A stretch of 57,618 nucleotides of DNA. Origin: Mycobacterium sp. (GTDB taxonomy: Bacteria > Actinomycetota > Actinomycetes > Mycobacteriales > Mycobacteriaceae). Of this stretch, positions 36,025-43,483 are shown one piece after another. Location: the NCBI GenBank assembly GCA_025963385.1, contig JAOPUT010000238.1:1-57618 (forward strand). The letters run 5' to 3'. The position numbers and the translations under genes were made by a program. Positions within the stretch are counted from its first letter, which is position 1. Each line of letters opens with the position of its first letter. The notes under the pieces were generated by a model that saw only the letters and a program-made list of their open reading frames with translations, did no database searches and was not told the origin of the DNA.

Positions 36025-37151
36025 CGGCGCTGGAAGGCGACACCGGCGATCGTCGTCACCGCGATGGTGAGCAGCGCTCCGAGAATCAACGCCGACGGCT
36101 CACCGGGACCCAGCAGTTTCAGCTCGGTGCCCAGCGTGGCGGCGGCGACCGGTACGCCCAGCTGAGCGGCCGCCATGGCGCCAAGGGCCAGCGGCTGCCC
36201 GGACACCCGTCCTGCGCAGTGTGCGAGCACGGCCCCCAACCCCAATCCCACACCGAGCCCGATGAACTCGGGCCGTTCCCCCAGTTCGCGCACCTGAAGC
36301 GAGGCGCCGAGCCACACGAAGAACAGCGGGCCGAAGAAGCCCTCGGTGATGCCCAACAGTTGCCGCGCGAGTCGCCGCGGTTCACCGATGCCGTTCACCA
36401 CCAGGCCGAGCGCGAATCCCGCCAGCATGATCGACACGTGCGTCGTGGTGGCCACGGCCGCCAGGGTGAACAGCGCGAGCAGGCTGATCCGCAGCTCCAG
36501 CGCCAGCCGGTGACTCTTCGAATAGGTCCGGAGGCGCTTGCGCGCGCCGCTGCGTTCGAAGTGCCGCAGTACCACGAATAGCACGCCAGCACACGCCGCG
36601 ATCGTCACGGCCCCCAGAGCCGCGCGCAAGGCGCGGGAGGGGTCGATCACCAAGGGCAGCAGGATGATCGACGCCGCGTCCGCGATCGCGATCTGTGCCT
36701 TGACGGACAGCACCGGCGGCCCGGCGAGCTTCAGCTCGTCGATGACCGGCAGCGCCACCGCCGCCGACGAGGACGCCATCAGCACCGCGTACAGCGCCGC
36801 GTGGCCGGTGCCGAACACCCTGGCGAGGAGCACACCCAGGACTGCAGCCACGACCCCGACCAGCAACGCGCGCAGCACCGCCTTCGGGATGCCCGCCCGC
36901 AGCGAGGTGTCACGCACCGGGACGTGGGTCCCGACGACGAACATCACCAGGGCGAAGCCGATGTTGGCCAGCAGCGTGAACGTCGGATCGCCGGTGTCGA
37001 CGAGGTCGAACCCGGCCCGGCCGATCACGATTCCTGCGGCGAGCTCGCCGACGATCGCGGGGATGCGCAGACCCGGCACGGCGACCAGCAGAGGCCCCGC
37101 CATGCCGACGAGGACGATCAGCGCCAGCGTGTGAAACCCGAAGGCGGACAT
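36003..37151 (-). CDS. CPA2-type Na+(K+)/H+ antiporter
   Basis: A 382-residue protein with about 11-12 membrane helices of the Na+/H+ exchanger (PF00999) family. The cation:proton motif region includes PAIVGELAAGIVIG in helix 2, DAASIILLPLV (conserved Asp) near residue 160 and FFGPLFFVWLGASL. There is no TrkA-N domain. Gene is 9 bp downstream of the ParB-like small gene on the same strand and probably cotranscribed with it. Direction and ion cannot be told. Confidence 0.85.
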   Translation of the reverse strand: MSAFGFHTLALIVLVGMAGPLLVAVPGLRIPAIVGELAAGIVIGRAGFDLVDTGDPTFTLLANIGFALVMFVVGTHVPVRDTSLRAGIPKAVLRALLVGVVAAVLGVLLARVFGTGHAALYAVLMASSSAAVALPVIDELKLAGPPVLSVKAQIAIADAASIILLPLVIDPSRALRAALGAVTIAACAGVLFVVLRHFERSGARKRLRTYSKSHRLALELRISLLALFTLAAVATTTHVSIMLAGFALGLVVNGIGEPRRLARQLLGITEGFFGPLFFVWLGASLQVRELGERPEFIGLGVGLGLGAVLAHCAGRVSGQPLALGAMAAAQLGVPVAAATLGTELKLLGPGEPSALILGALLTIAVTTIAGVAFQRRQQAAAR

Positions 37152-37160
37152 GTCAGGTGG

Positions 37161-37538
37161 TCATTCCTGCCACGACACGAGACGACAGGGGATGGGTGTG
37201 TTCTCGTCGGTCAGATAGCTCGCGCACACCCGGTGATAGCCGTCGGCGATCTGCAGTGCGACACCGTCGACGGCCTTGCCGCGCACCAGCAGGATCGGTG
37301 AAAGCTTCTTTCCTGCAGCGATCTTCGCGAGATCGGCCTTGACGCCCGGGTTGGTCTCCGGCAGGAGGTCCAGGCATGCGGCCCGCAGGATGTCCTTGGC
37401 CTTGCGCGGTGACGTGTCGGCGGCCTTGAGGGCTTCGACGGTCTTCGCGATCGCGTCGGCCTCGCTGATGAGGCTCAGATAGTCCGCGGCAGCGGCATAA
37501 TCGTGATCCTCGGGAGCATCGAGCCACCTGACAGCCAT
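37161..37538 (-). CDS. Hypothetical protein with ParB/sulfiredoxin-like motif
   Basis: A 125-residue soluble protein. The C-terminal half, LSPILLVRGKAVDGVALQIADGYHRVCASY, resembles the ParB/Srx fold, in which a conserved D-G-x-H-R segment forms the nucleotide-binding or catalytic site; here it reads DGYHR (about residues 99-103). The N-terminal half is helical and acidic. No partner parA or parS sites are near. ATG 37538 has TATGGT 6 nt upstream. It is followed after 9 bp by the antiporter gene. Confidence 0.65.
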   Translation of the reverse strand: MAVRWLDAPEDHDYAAAADYLSLISEADAIAKTVEALKAADTSPRKAKDILRAACLDLLPETNPGVKADLAKIAAGKKLSPILLVRGKAVDGVALQIADGYHRVCASYLTDENTPIPCRLVSWQE

Positions 37539-37550
37539 CTGGACACCATA
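37536..37550 (-). promoter_or_regulatory. Leaderless promoter of the ParB-like/antiporter unit
   Basis: Minus-strand TATGGT (37550-37545), 6 nt, then ATG 37538. Confidence 0.6.
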
Positions 37551-37676
37551 AACGGGATGACTGGCAGTCGGTTGTTAGGGTTTTCCCCGATTCGTCACGT
37601 GTCGGATCGGGCTATCGTTCGGGTGTCGGTACGTCGTGGGGGCGGCGCCGGCCATGCGAGCGCTCGGGGGAATGCC

Positions 37677-38111
37677 ATGACGACGACGATCACCACCACT
37701 TCAACCGCCGACGCGTTGGTGGAGGCGGCGCTGCGCCGCATGACGCTCGACGAGCTGAGCCGCCTTCAGGACGTCCTGCTCGAGCAACTCCGGACGGGAC
37801 TGCCGCCGACAGAGCACCTCGCCAGCGCACTCGACCGCCAGAGCACCGACGTGGCCGCCTGGTTCCGCTCCCGCGAGGCAACGGGTGAGGCCGTCAAGGT
37901 CGTGATGCTGCTCGGCGCTCTCGCCGTCGCGACCGCGTGGATGACGCACCGCCACGTGCCCGCACCGCCGTCGAGACTTCAGGACGCCATCGCGAGCGTC
38001 CACGAGGACCACGTCTACATGCTGCCGATCCCTCGCAACGACCCGTGCTTCTGCGGCAGCGGGGCCCGCTTCCGGGGGTGTCACGGAAAGCCGCCGCTGG
38101 CGCGACATTGA
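37677..38111 (+). CDS. SEC-C motif protein
   Basis: A 144-residue protein. The C-terminal SEC-C zinc motif is NDPCFCGSGARFRGCHG (C-x-C-x8-C-H, about residues 121-137), as found at the end of SecA and in many stand-alone proteins. Residues about 75-92 (AVKVVMLLGALAVATAW) are hydrophobic and might form one membrane helix. A Thr-rich N-terminus begins MTTTITTTST. ATG 37677 follows CGGGGGAA; the open frame from 37503 is not supported. Function unknown; zinc binding is inferred from the motif. Confidence 0.72.
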   Translation: MTTTITTTSTADALVEAALRRMTLDELSRLQDVLLEQLRTGLPPTEHLASALDRQSTDVAAWFRSREATGEAVKVVMLLGALAVATAWMTHRHVPAPPSRLQDAIASVHEDHVYMLPIPRNDPCFCGSGARFRGCHGKPPLARH

Positions 38112-38137
38112 GGCCCACTGACCGACGCTGCCAGCAC

Positions 38138-39469
38138 CTAGGCGTGGATCCAGTTGCCGTGGAAGCCGAAGGGCACCCGGTGCGGCAGCTTGATCGTGGC
38201 GACGGGATCGCCGGCGAAGTCGGAGGCGTCGAGGATCACCAGATCGCTGCCATCGCGAGAGGCGTCGTACACGTAGCCGAGGTAGTAGCCGGCCGACTCG
38301 TCCGCAGGGCCGGTCGACGGCACGAACACCGCCTCGCCGGGCACACCTGGCGTCGAGGTAGTGCCGAACGCGTGCTCGACCGCGCTTCCGGTCGTCAGGT
38401 CGTGGCGAATCAGTCGGTCGGTTCCCACCGACACGGCGTACCGCGCCTGCAGGCCGGCCAGCCGGTCGTCGATGCGCGGGAACTCCACCGTGCGGTCGTC
38501 GAGCTGCTGTTCTCTGACGGTGCCGTTGGCCAGATCGATCGTCCAGGTCCACATCACGGCGTCCTCCTCGAACCCGCCGCTGTGCCGCCACAGCTCGGGA
38601 TACCGGGCAGCCTGCAGCACAATGGAATTCGCGGAATCGTAGGCATTGGCGACGTGAAAGACGTAACACGGGTCGATCTCGAACCAACGGATGGGGCCGA
38701 ACGGATCGTCGCGGCGCATTACGCCGAGGCGCGCGCCGTACCCGTCGTCCCAGCGGTACGGCATGTCGCCGCGACCCTCCCGCGCGATGTCCATGTCGAA
38801 CACGATGGGCAGGTCCATGAAGATCACGTGCTCGGCGGTCAGCGCGAAGTCGTGCATCATCGTCAACGCCTTGACGTCCACGGGACGGTTGATCGTCAAC
38901 GCACCGTCGGCATCCACCCGGTGGTAGGAGACGTGCGGCTCGAAGAGGTTGCCGTAGCCGAAGAAGTGCATTTCGCCGGTGGTGGGGCAGATCTTCGGGT
39001 GTGCGGTCATGGAGTCGACCAATTGCCCGCCGAAGTCGTACGCGCCGACGGTCTCCAAGTCGTTGGTGACCTCGTAGGGCAGCGACGACTCGACGAGCGC
39101 CAGCGTCTTGCCCGCATGGTTGACGACGTGGGTGTTGGCCTTGGCCGACCGTAGGTTGCGCGTTCCGTCGGGCTGGTACAGCGACACGCTGTGCTCGAAG
39201 CTGTCGGTGCGGACCCAGCGGTTGCGGTACCAGGCGGCTCCGCCGTTTTCGACGCGGATGCCGTGGATCATGCCGTCGCCGCTGAACCAGTGGCCCGTCG
39301 GCTGACGGGGATTCGGGCCGTTGCGCAGGTACCAGCCGTCGAGTTCCGGCGGGATCGATCCCTCGACGGTCAGGTCGAACTCGGTGAGTTCGTCGGCGAC
39401 CGGTGCGTAGTTGCCTCGTTGGTAGAACTGGCCGGTTCCGAAGATCTCGGATTCCTTGACGTCGGTCAT
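38138..39469 (-). CDS. Carotenoid cleavage oxygenase (RPE65/lignostilbene dioxygenase family)
   Basis: A 443-residue non-heme iron oxygenase. The four iron-binding histidines are visible in TAHPK, MMHDF, VFHVANAY and, at the extreme C-terminus, GFHGNW. Other family marks are LRNGPNP and FSGDGMIHGI near the N-terminus. The enzyme should cleave a double bond of a carotenoid, apocarotenoid or stilbene. The reading frame reaches back to 39961, but ATG 39469 follows a GAGGGAGAG site and gives the family N-terminus. It is divergent from a GntR regulator with a palindrome between them. Confidence 0.88.
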   Translation of the reverse strand: MTDVKESEIFGTGQFYQRGNYAPVADELTEFDLTVEGSIPPELDGWYLRNGPNPRQPTGHWFSGDGMIHGIRVENGGAAWYRNRWVRTDSFEHSVSLYQPDGTRNLRSAKANTHVVNHAGKTLALVESSLPYEVTNDLETVGAYDFGGQLVDSMTAHPKICPTTGEMHFFGYGNLFEPHVSYHRVDADGALTINRPVDVKALTMMHDFALTAEHVIFMDLPIVFDMDIAREGRGDMPYRWDDGYGARLGVMRRDDPFGPIRWFEIDPCYVFHVANAYDSANSIVLQAARYPELWRHSGGFEEDAVMWTWTIDLANGTVREQQLDDRTVEFPRIDDRLAGLQARYAVSVGTDRLIRHDLTTGSAVEHAFGTTSTPGVPGEAVFVPSTGPADESAGYYLGYVYDASRDGSDLVILDASDFAGDPVATIKLPHRVPFGFHGNWIHA

Positions 39470-39515
39470 GTCGAACTCTCCCTCGGCTGTGGGTTGAACT
39501 CCATCACCATGACAC

Positions 39516-39541
39516 TCCACTAATGACATGTCAATAGTGGA
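39516..39541. promoter_or_regulatory. Palindromic operator between carotenoid oxygenase and gntR
   Basis: TCCACTA (39516-39522) and TAGTGGA (39535-39541) flank the perfect palindrome TGACATGTCA (39524-39533); the whole 26 bp is symmetrical apart from one A/A pair. Its position between two divergent genes marks it as the GntR-type operator. Confidence 0.75.
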
Positions 39542-39587
39542 ATGTTGGTCCTGTACGACGCCTGCCGAAACGTAGGAGGATGACCCC

Positions 39588-40304
39588 ATGCCGGGCCGTC
39601 GCCACTCCGCGTGGGCACTCAAGCTCACGGGCACCCGCGCCGGAGGATCGCAACGGTCCATCGTCGACGAGCTGCGCCGCGTCATCCTCGACGGTGCGGT
39701 GCCGCCGGGTACGCCGATCCCGGTGGCGGAGGTCGCCGACCTCTTCGGCGTCAGCCCCATCCCCATCCGGGAGAGCCTCAAGACACTGACCGGCGAGGGA
39801 CTGGTCGCGCACCAGACGAACATCGGGTACGCGGTCGCGCAGCTCACCGCCAGCGAGCTCGCCGAGATGTACATCGTGCGCGAGACGCTGGAGTCGGCGG
39901 CACTCGCGGCCGCCGTCATCCGGGCCACCGACGCGGAACGAGAGCACGTCGCGGAGGTCAACCGTCTCTTGGAAACCGCTGTGGCAGAAGATGATTCGCA
40001 GACCTATCACCGCCAGAGCCGGATCTTCCACCTGGGCCTCACCCGCCCGTCCGGCATGTTCCGCCTCATCCACATGCTCGAATCCGCCTGGAACATCACC
40101 GAGCCCGTCCAGGTGATGGTGCACGTCGAACGAGCCCAGCGCGCACGGCTCCACGAGGACCACGGGGAGATGCTCGAGGCGTTCCTCGCCCGAGACGTCG
40201 ACCGGCTGCTGACCTTCAGCGCGGCCCACCACCGCAGACTGAACGAGGTCGTGGCCACACTGCCGTCGGACACCGGCCTGGTCGTCGACGACGGCGGCGG
40301 CTAA
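39588..40304 (+). CDS. GntR-family (FadR-subfamily) regulator
   Basis: A 238-residue regulator. The N-terminal winged helix reads IVDELRRVILDGAVPPGTPI and ends with SPIPIRESLKTLTGEGLV (about residues 60-77); the all-helical FCD ligand domain contains the metal-binding histidines in FHLGLTR and AAHHRRLNEV. ATG 39588 follows a strong AGGAGGA site. It probably binds the 39516-39541 palindrome and controls the divergent carotenoid oxygenase; whether it also acts on the NCS1 gene 100 bp downstream is not shown, as no second copy of the palindrome is present. Confidence 0.88.
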   Translation: MPGRRHSAWALKLTGTRAGGSQRSIVDELRRVILDGAVPPGTPIPVAEVADLFGVSPIPIRESLKTLTGEGLVAHQTNIGYAVAQLTASELAEMYIVRETLESAALAAAVIRATDAEREHVAEVNRLLETAVAEDDSQTYHRQSRIFHLGLTRPSGMFRLIHMLESAWNITEPVQVMVHVERAQRARLHEDHGEMLEAFLARDVDRLLTFSAAHHRRLNEVVATLPSDTGLVVDDGGG

Positions 40305-40315
40305 CGCGACAGGAA

Positions 40316-40404
40316 TATATTTTCGCCGCAACGACCACGCAACAACTCGCGGCTAGCTTTTTCCAATCGCCACGCATCATCTGCACGCAGATCAGGAGCT
40401 AGCC
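40316..40404 (+). promoter_or_regulatory. Promoter and structured leader of the NCS1 transporter gene
   Basis: A -10 TATATT (40316-40321) would start a leader near 40328. In it GGCTAGCT (40351-40358) is the perfect complement of AGCTAGCC (40397-40404), which covers the end of the AGGAG ribosome binding site (40394-40398) and abuts the ATG. Inside lies a small CTGC/GCAG hairpin (40381-40390). The stem would hide the translation start. Confidence 0.5.
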
Positions 40405-41976
40405 ATGACAGACGTCAAAGAGCCGCCGCCCAGCGCCGTGATCGCCGTCGGCGACATCGTCGAGGCCGCTGGCCACCCCGTCGGGAGCGGGGTGATCAAG
40501 GAGCACTACGACCCGCGGTTGACCAACGAGGATCTCGCACCGCTGGGCAAACAGTCGTGGTCGTCGTACAACATCTTCGCTTTCTGGATGTCCGACGTGC
40601 ACAGCGTCGGCGGTTACGTCACGGCGGGCAGCCTGTTCGCCCTCGGCCTCGCCAGCTGGCAGGTGCTCATCGCCCTGCTGGTCGGCATCGTCATCGTCTA
40701 CTACCTGTGCAACCTGGTCGCCAAGCCCAGCCAGCAGGCGGGCGTTCCGTATCCGGTGGTGTGCCGCAGCCCGTTCGGCGTGCTCGGCGCGAACATCCCC
40801 GCGATCATCCGCGGCCTGATCGCCGTCGCGTGGTACGGCATTCAGACCTACCTGGCCTCGGCGGCGCTAGACGTCGTGCTGCTCAAGCTGTTCCCCGGAC
40901 TGGCGCCATACGCGGACGTCGACCAGTACGGCTTCACCGGGCTGTCCCTGCTCGGCTGGGGCAGCTTCACCCTGCTGTGGATCCTGCAGGCCGCGGTGGT
41001 CTGGCGTGGCATGGAGTCGATCCGCACGTTCATCGACTTCTGTGGGCCCGCCGTCTACGTGGTGATGTTCATCCTGTGCGGCTACCTTCTGTGGAAATCG
41101 GGCTGGCACGTCAGCCTGAACCTCGGCGGCGAGAAGAAGGGCAACACGCTCGTCATCATGCTCGGAGCCATCGCCCTGGTGGTGTCCTACTTCTCGGGGC
41201 CGATGCTCAACTTCGGTGACTTCGCCCGCTACGGCAAGTCGTTCGCCGCGGTGAAGAAGGGCAACTTCCTCGGCCTGCCAGTCAACTTCCTGGTGTTCTC
41301 ACTGCTGGTGGTCGTCACGGCCGCCGCCACCGTCCCCGTGTTCGGCGAACTGCTCACCGACCCGGTCGCCACCGTCGCCAGGATCGACAGCGTGACGGCA
41401 ATCGTGTTGGGCGCGTTGACGTTCAGCATCGCCACCATCGGTATCAACATCGTGGCCAACTTCATCAGCCCCGCATTCGACTTCTCCAACGTCAGCCCGC
41501 AGAGGATCAGCTGGCGGATGGGCGGCATGATCGCCGCGGTCGGCTCGGTGCTGCTGACGCCCTGGAACCTGTACAGCAACCCCGAGGTCATCCACTACAC
41601 ACTCGAGACGCTCGGCGCGTTCATCGGCCCGCTGTTCGGTGTGCTGCTCGCCGACTTCTACCTGGTGCGCAAGCAGAAGATCGTCGTCGACGACCTGTTC
41701 ACCATGTCGAAGACCGCCAACTACTGGTACAAGAACGGCTACAACCCGGTCGCCGTACTCGCGACGGTCGTGGGAGCGATCCTGGCCATGGCGCCCGTGC
41801 TCCTCGGCGGCATCGTGTTCGGCATGGCAGGCGCGTCGCAGTACAGCTGGTTCATCGGCTGCGGCGTGGCGTTCAGCCTCTACTACCTGCTGGCGACACG
41901 GGGACCGTGGCGGATGACGGCGCTGCGGGTCGCCGAGGGAGCCACGCTCGTCGACGCCGAGAACGAGTCCGTCTAG
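40405..41976 (+). CDS. NCS1-family transporter (cytosine/allantoin/hydantoin type)
   Basis: A 523-residue membrane protein with about 12 helices. Family marks are the N-terminal NEDLAPLGKQSWSSYNIFAFWMSDVHSV-type region (broken here into NEDLAP and QSWSSYN), the QQAGVPYPV segment in helix 3, and FGDFARYG in helix 6. NCS1 proteins take up nucleobases, hydantoins, allantoin or related heterocycles with Na+ or H+. The exact substrate cannot be read from sequence. Its leader contains an RBS-masking stem, and the gene ends in a strong terminator at 41989-42035. Position downstream of gntR suggests a common response. Confidence 0.87.
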   Translation: MTDVKEPPPSAVIAVGDIVEAAGHPVGSGVIKEHYDPRLTNEDLAPLGKQSWSSYNIFAFWMSDVHSVGGYVTAGSLFALGLASWQVLIALLVGIVIVYYLCNLVAKPSQQAGVPYPVVCRSPFGVLGANIPAIIRGLIAVAWYGIQTYLASAALDVVLLKLFPGLAPYADVDQYGFTGLSLLGWGSFTLLWILQAAVVWRGMESIRTFIDFCGPAVYVVMFILCGYLLWKSGWHVSLNLGGEKKGNTLVIMLGAIALVVSYFSGPMLNFGDFARYGKSFAAVKKGNFLGLPVNFLVFSLLVVVTAAATVPVFGELLTDPVATVARIDSVTAIVLGALTFSIATIGINIVANFISPAFDFSNVSPQRISWRMGGMIAAVGSVLLTPWNLYSNPEVIHYTLETLGAFIGPLFGVLLADFYLVRKQKIVVDDLFTMSKTANYWYKNGYNPVAVLATVVGAILAMAPVLLGGIVFGMAGASQYSWFIGCGVAFSLYYLLATRGPWRMTALRVAEGATLVDAENESV

Positions 41977-41988
41977 CTCGCGACACAC

Positions 41989-42035
41989 CGTACGGCCCGA
42001 CCTTCCACGACTGGAATGTCGGGCCGTACGCTTTT
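41989..42035 (+). terminator. Long terminator hairpin of the NCS1 gene, overlapping the next promoter
   Basis: CGTACGGCCCGAC (41989-42001) pairs perfectly with 42018-42030, enclosing TTCCA/TGGAA (42003-42007 with 42012-42016) and loop CGAC, then CTTTT. The right arm contains TACG of the -10 hexamer of the following PadR-type gene. Confidence 0.85.
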
Positions 42036-42041
42036 CCGGTG
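42027..42041 (+). promoter_or_regulatory. Leaderless promoter embedded in the terminator
   Basis: TACGCT (42027-42032), 6 nt, then GTG 42039. The first four bases of the hexamer are the last bases of the terminator arm. Confidence 0.65.
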
Positions 42042-42566
42042 AGCCTTCGGATCGCCGCCCTCGGACTACTGGCCGAGTACCCCGGCAGCGGGTACGACCT
42101 GCTCAAGCGGTTCCAGCAGTCCATGGCCAACGTATGGCCTGCCACCCAGAGCCAGCTGTACGGCGAGTTGAACAAGCTGGCGGCCGACGGGCTCATCGAG
42201 GTCAGCGCCGTCGGCCCGCGCGGCCGTAAGGAGTACCGGGTCACCGACGCCGGACGGGCCGAGCTGGTGCGCTGGATCGACAGTCCGCAGGACGATCCCC
42301 CGTGGCGGCGGCCCGACCTGCTGCGCGTGTTCCTCCTCGGCAATGCCCCCGCCGATGTGGCGCGCAAGTACGTCACGGCATTCGCCGAGCACGCCGAAAG
42401 TGACCTGAAAAGGTATGAGCACGTTCGTGATTCGGTTGAGTGGCAGGACGATGACACCGATTTCTACAACCGCGCCGCGCTGGAGTACGGCCTTCAATAT
42501 GCCGCGATGGAGGTGCGCTGGGCGCGCCAGTTCCTAGCGGCCATCGACGAGCGGATGAACCCCTAA
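42039..42566 (+). CDS. PadR-family regulator with Vir_C_2-type C-domain
   Basis: A 175-residue regulator. The N-terminal winged helix has ALGLLAEYPGSGYDLLKRF and SQLYGELNKLAADGLIEV, characteristic of PadR/AphA proteins, and the C-terminal helical half (from about residue 90) is of the Vir_C_2 dimerisation type, with ALEYGLQYAAMEVRWARQFL near the end. GTG 42039 is set by the embedded promoter; the frame is open from 41907 through the terminator, without support. The palindrome over its promoter may be its own binding site. Confidence 0.82.
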   Translation: MSLRIAALGLLAEYPGSGYDLLKRFQQSMANVWPATQSQLYGELNKLAADGLIEVSAVGPRGRKEYRVTDAGRAELVRWIDSPQDDPPWRRPDLLRVFLLGNAPADVARKYVTAFAEHAESDLKRYEHVRDSVEWQDDDTDFYNRAALEYGLQYAAMEVRWARQFLAAIDERMNP

Positions 42567-42594
42567 CCCCGCCCAATGGTTGCATCGCGATAGT

Positions 42595-42621
42595 TTCCGA
42601 TATATCGTCAACGTATCGGAA
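42595..42621. promoter_or_regulatory. Candidate PadR operator
   Basis: TTCCGATA (42595-42602) is the perfect inverse of TATCGGAA (42614-42621), and CGATATATCG (42598-42607) is itself a 10-bp palindrome. It is 41 bp upstream of the second padR start, a likely autoregulatory site. Confidence 0.6.
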
Positions 42622-42661
42622 GCGCGTTCGGCGTTTCCAGACTTCAAGGAGACACACACCC

Positions 42662-43414
42662 ATGAACACCCCATTCACACCTCCCAGCGGCCCGTTCGAG
42701 GGCCAACCCCATGCAGGCGGTTTCGGCTTCGGGTTCGGACCCGTCGACCGACGCGTCCTCCACGAGCAGCGGCGCCACGCCCGGCGCGCCTTCCGCAACG
42801 AATTCCGTGACGCGGTCCGCGAGCACGACGGCGGCCACGACGGCCCGTTCGACGGCGGCTTCCGCGGTGGCTTCGGCCGTGGCTTCGGCGGCCCCGGCTT
42901 CGGTCCCGGCGGCGGCTTCGGTCCCGGCTTCGGTCCCGGCGCAGGCCACCGCGGAGGCAGGCGCGGTGGCGGCCGCGGCCGGCGTGGCGACGTACGCGCC
43001 GCAATCCTCAAACTGCTCGCCGAGCGCCCGATGCACGGCTACGAGATGATCCAGGAGATCGCCGAGCGTACCCAGGATCTGTGGAAGCCGAGCCCAGGCT
43101 CGGTCTACCCCACCCTGCAACTGCTCGTCGACGAGGACCTGATCGTCGGCGCCGAGAGCGAAGGCAGCAAGAAGCTGTTCGAGCTCACCGACGCCGGCCG
43201 CGCCGCCGCCGAGAAGATCGAAACCGCGCCGTGGGACGAGATCACCGAAGGCGCCGACCCCGGCGCCGTCAACCTGCGCGGCGCCGTCGGCCAGCTGATG
43301 GGCGCGGTCAAGCAGTCCTTCTTCGCGGCCTCTTCCGACCAGCAGAAGCGCATCGTGGACATCGTCAACAACGCTCGCAAGGAGATCTACCAGGTCTTGG
43401 GCGAGACCGAGTAA
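42662..43414 (+). CDS. PadR-family regulator with long glycine-rich N-terminal arm
   Basis: A 250-residue protein. Residues about 1-108 form an unusual arm, first charged (RRVLHEQRRHARRAFRNEF), then Gly/Phe-rich with repeated GFGPG and GGFR units, ending RRGGGRGRRG. From about 109 comes a complete PadR winged helix: VRAAILKLLAERPMHGYEMIQ, SPGSVYPTLQLLVDEDLI and KKLFELTDAGRAAA, then a helical tail. The arm is basic and disordered and could add nonspecific DNA or RNA binding. ATG 42662 follows AAGGAG. An operator-like palindrome lies upstream. Confidence 0.85.
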   Translation: MNTPFTPPSGPFEGQPHAGGFGFGFGPVDRRVLHEQRRHARRAFRNEFRDAVREHDGGHDGPFDGGFRGGFGRGFGGPGFGPGGGFGPGFGPGAGHRGGRRGGGRGRRGDVRAAILKLLAERPMHGYEMIQEIAERTQDLWKPSPGSVYPTLQLLVDEDLIVGAESEGSKKLFELTDAGRAAAEKIETAPWDEITEGADPGAVNLRGAVGQLMGAVKQSFFAASSDQQKRIVDIVNNARKEIYQVLGETE

Positions 43415-43420
43415 ATCGCG

Positions 43421-43466
43421 ATTTCGGTGCGGTTTCGTTCGCTCGGCGGATGAAACCGCGCCGAAT
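43421..43466. repeat. Dispersed hairpin repeat, copy B
   Basis: ATTTCGGTGCGGTTTC (43421-43436) pairs with GAAACCGCGCCGAAT (43452-43466) allowing one G-U and one bulge. The loop begins GTTCGCTC as in copy A at 14007-14051. It sits between two genes on the same strand, so it is not only a convergent-gene terminator. Confidence 0.6.
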
Positions 43467-43483
43467 CCGTGTAAGGAGTAGGT

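Noticed and set aside
39470..39961. N-terminal extension of the carotenoid oxygenase
   Set aside because: It is antisense to the GntR gene and its operator, while a good ribosome binding site precedes ATG 39469.
40305..40404. Relatively A/T-rich patch suggesting horizontal transfer
   Set aside because: It is only about 30 bp around a -10 element; the flanking genes have the base and codon composition of the window.
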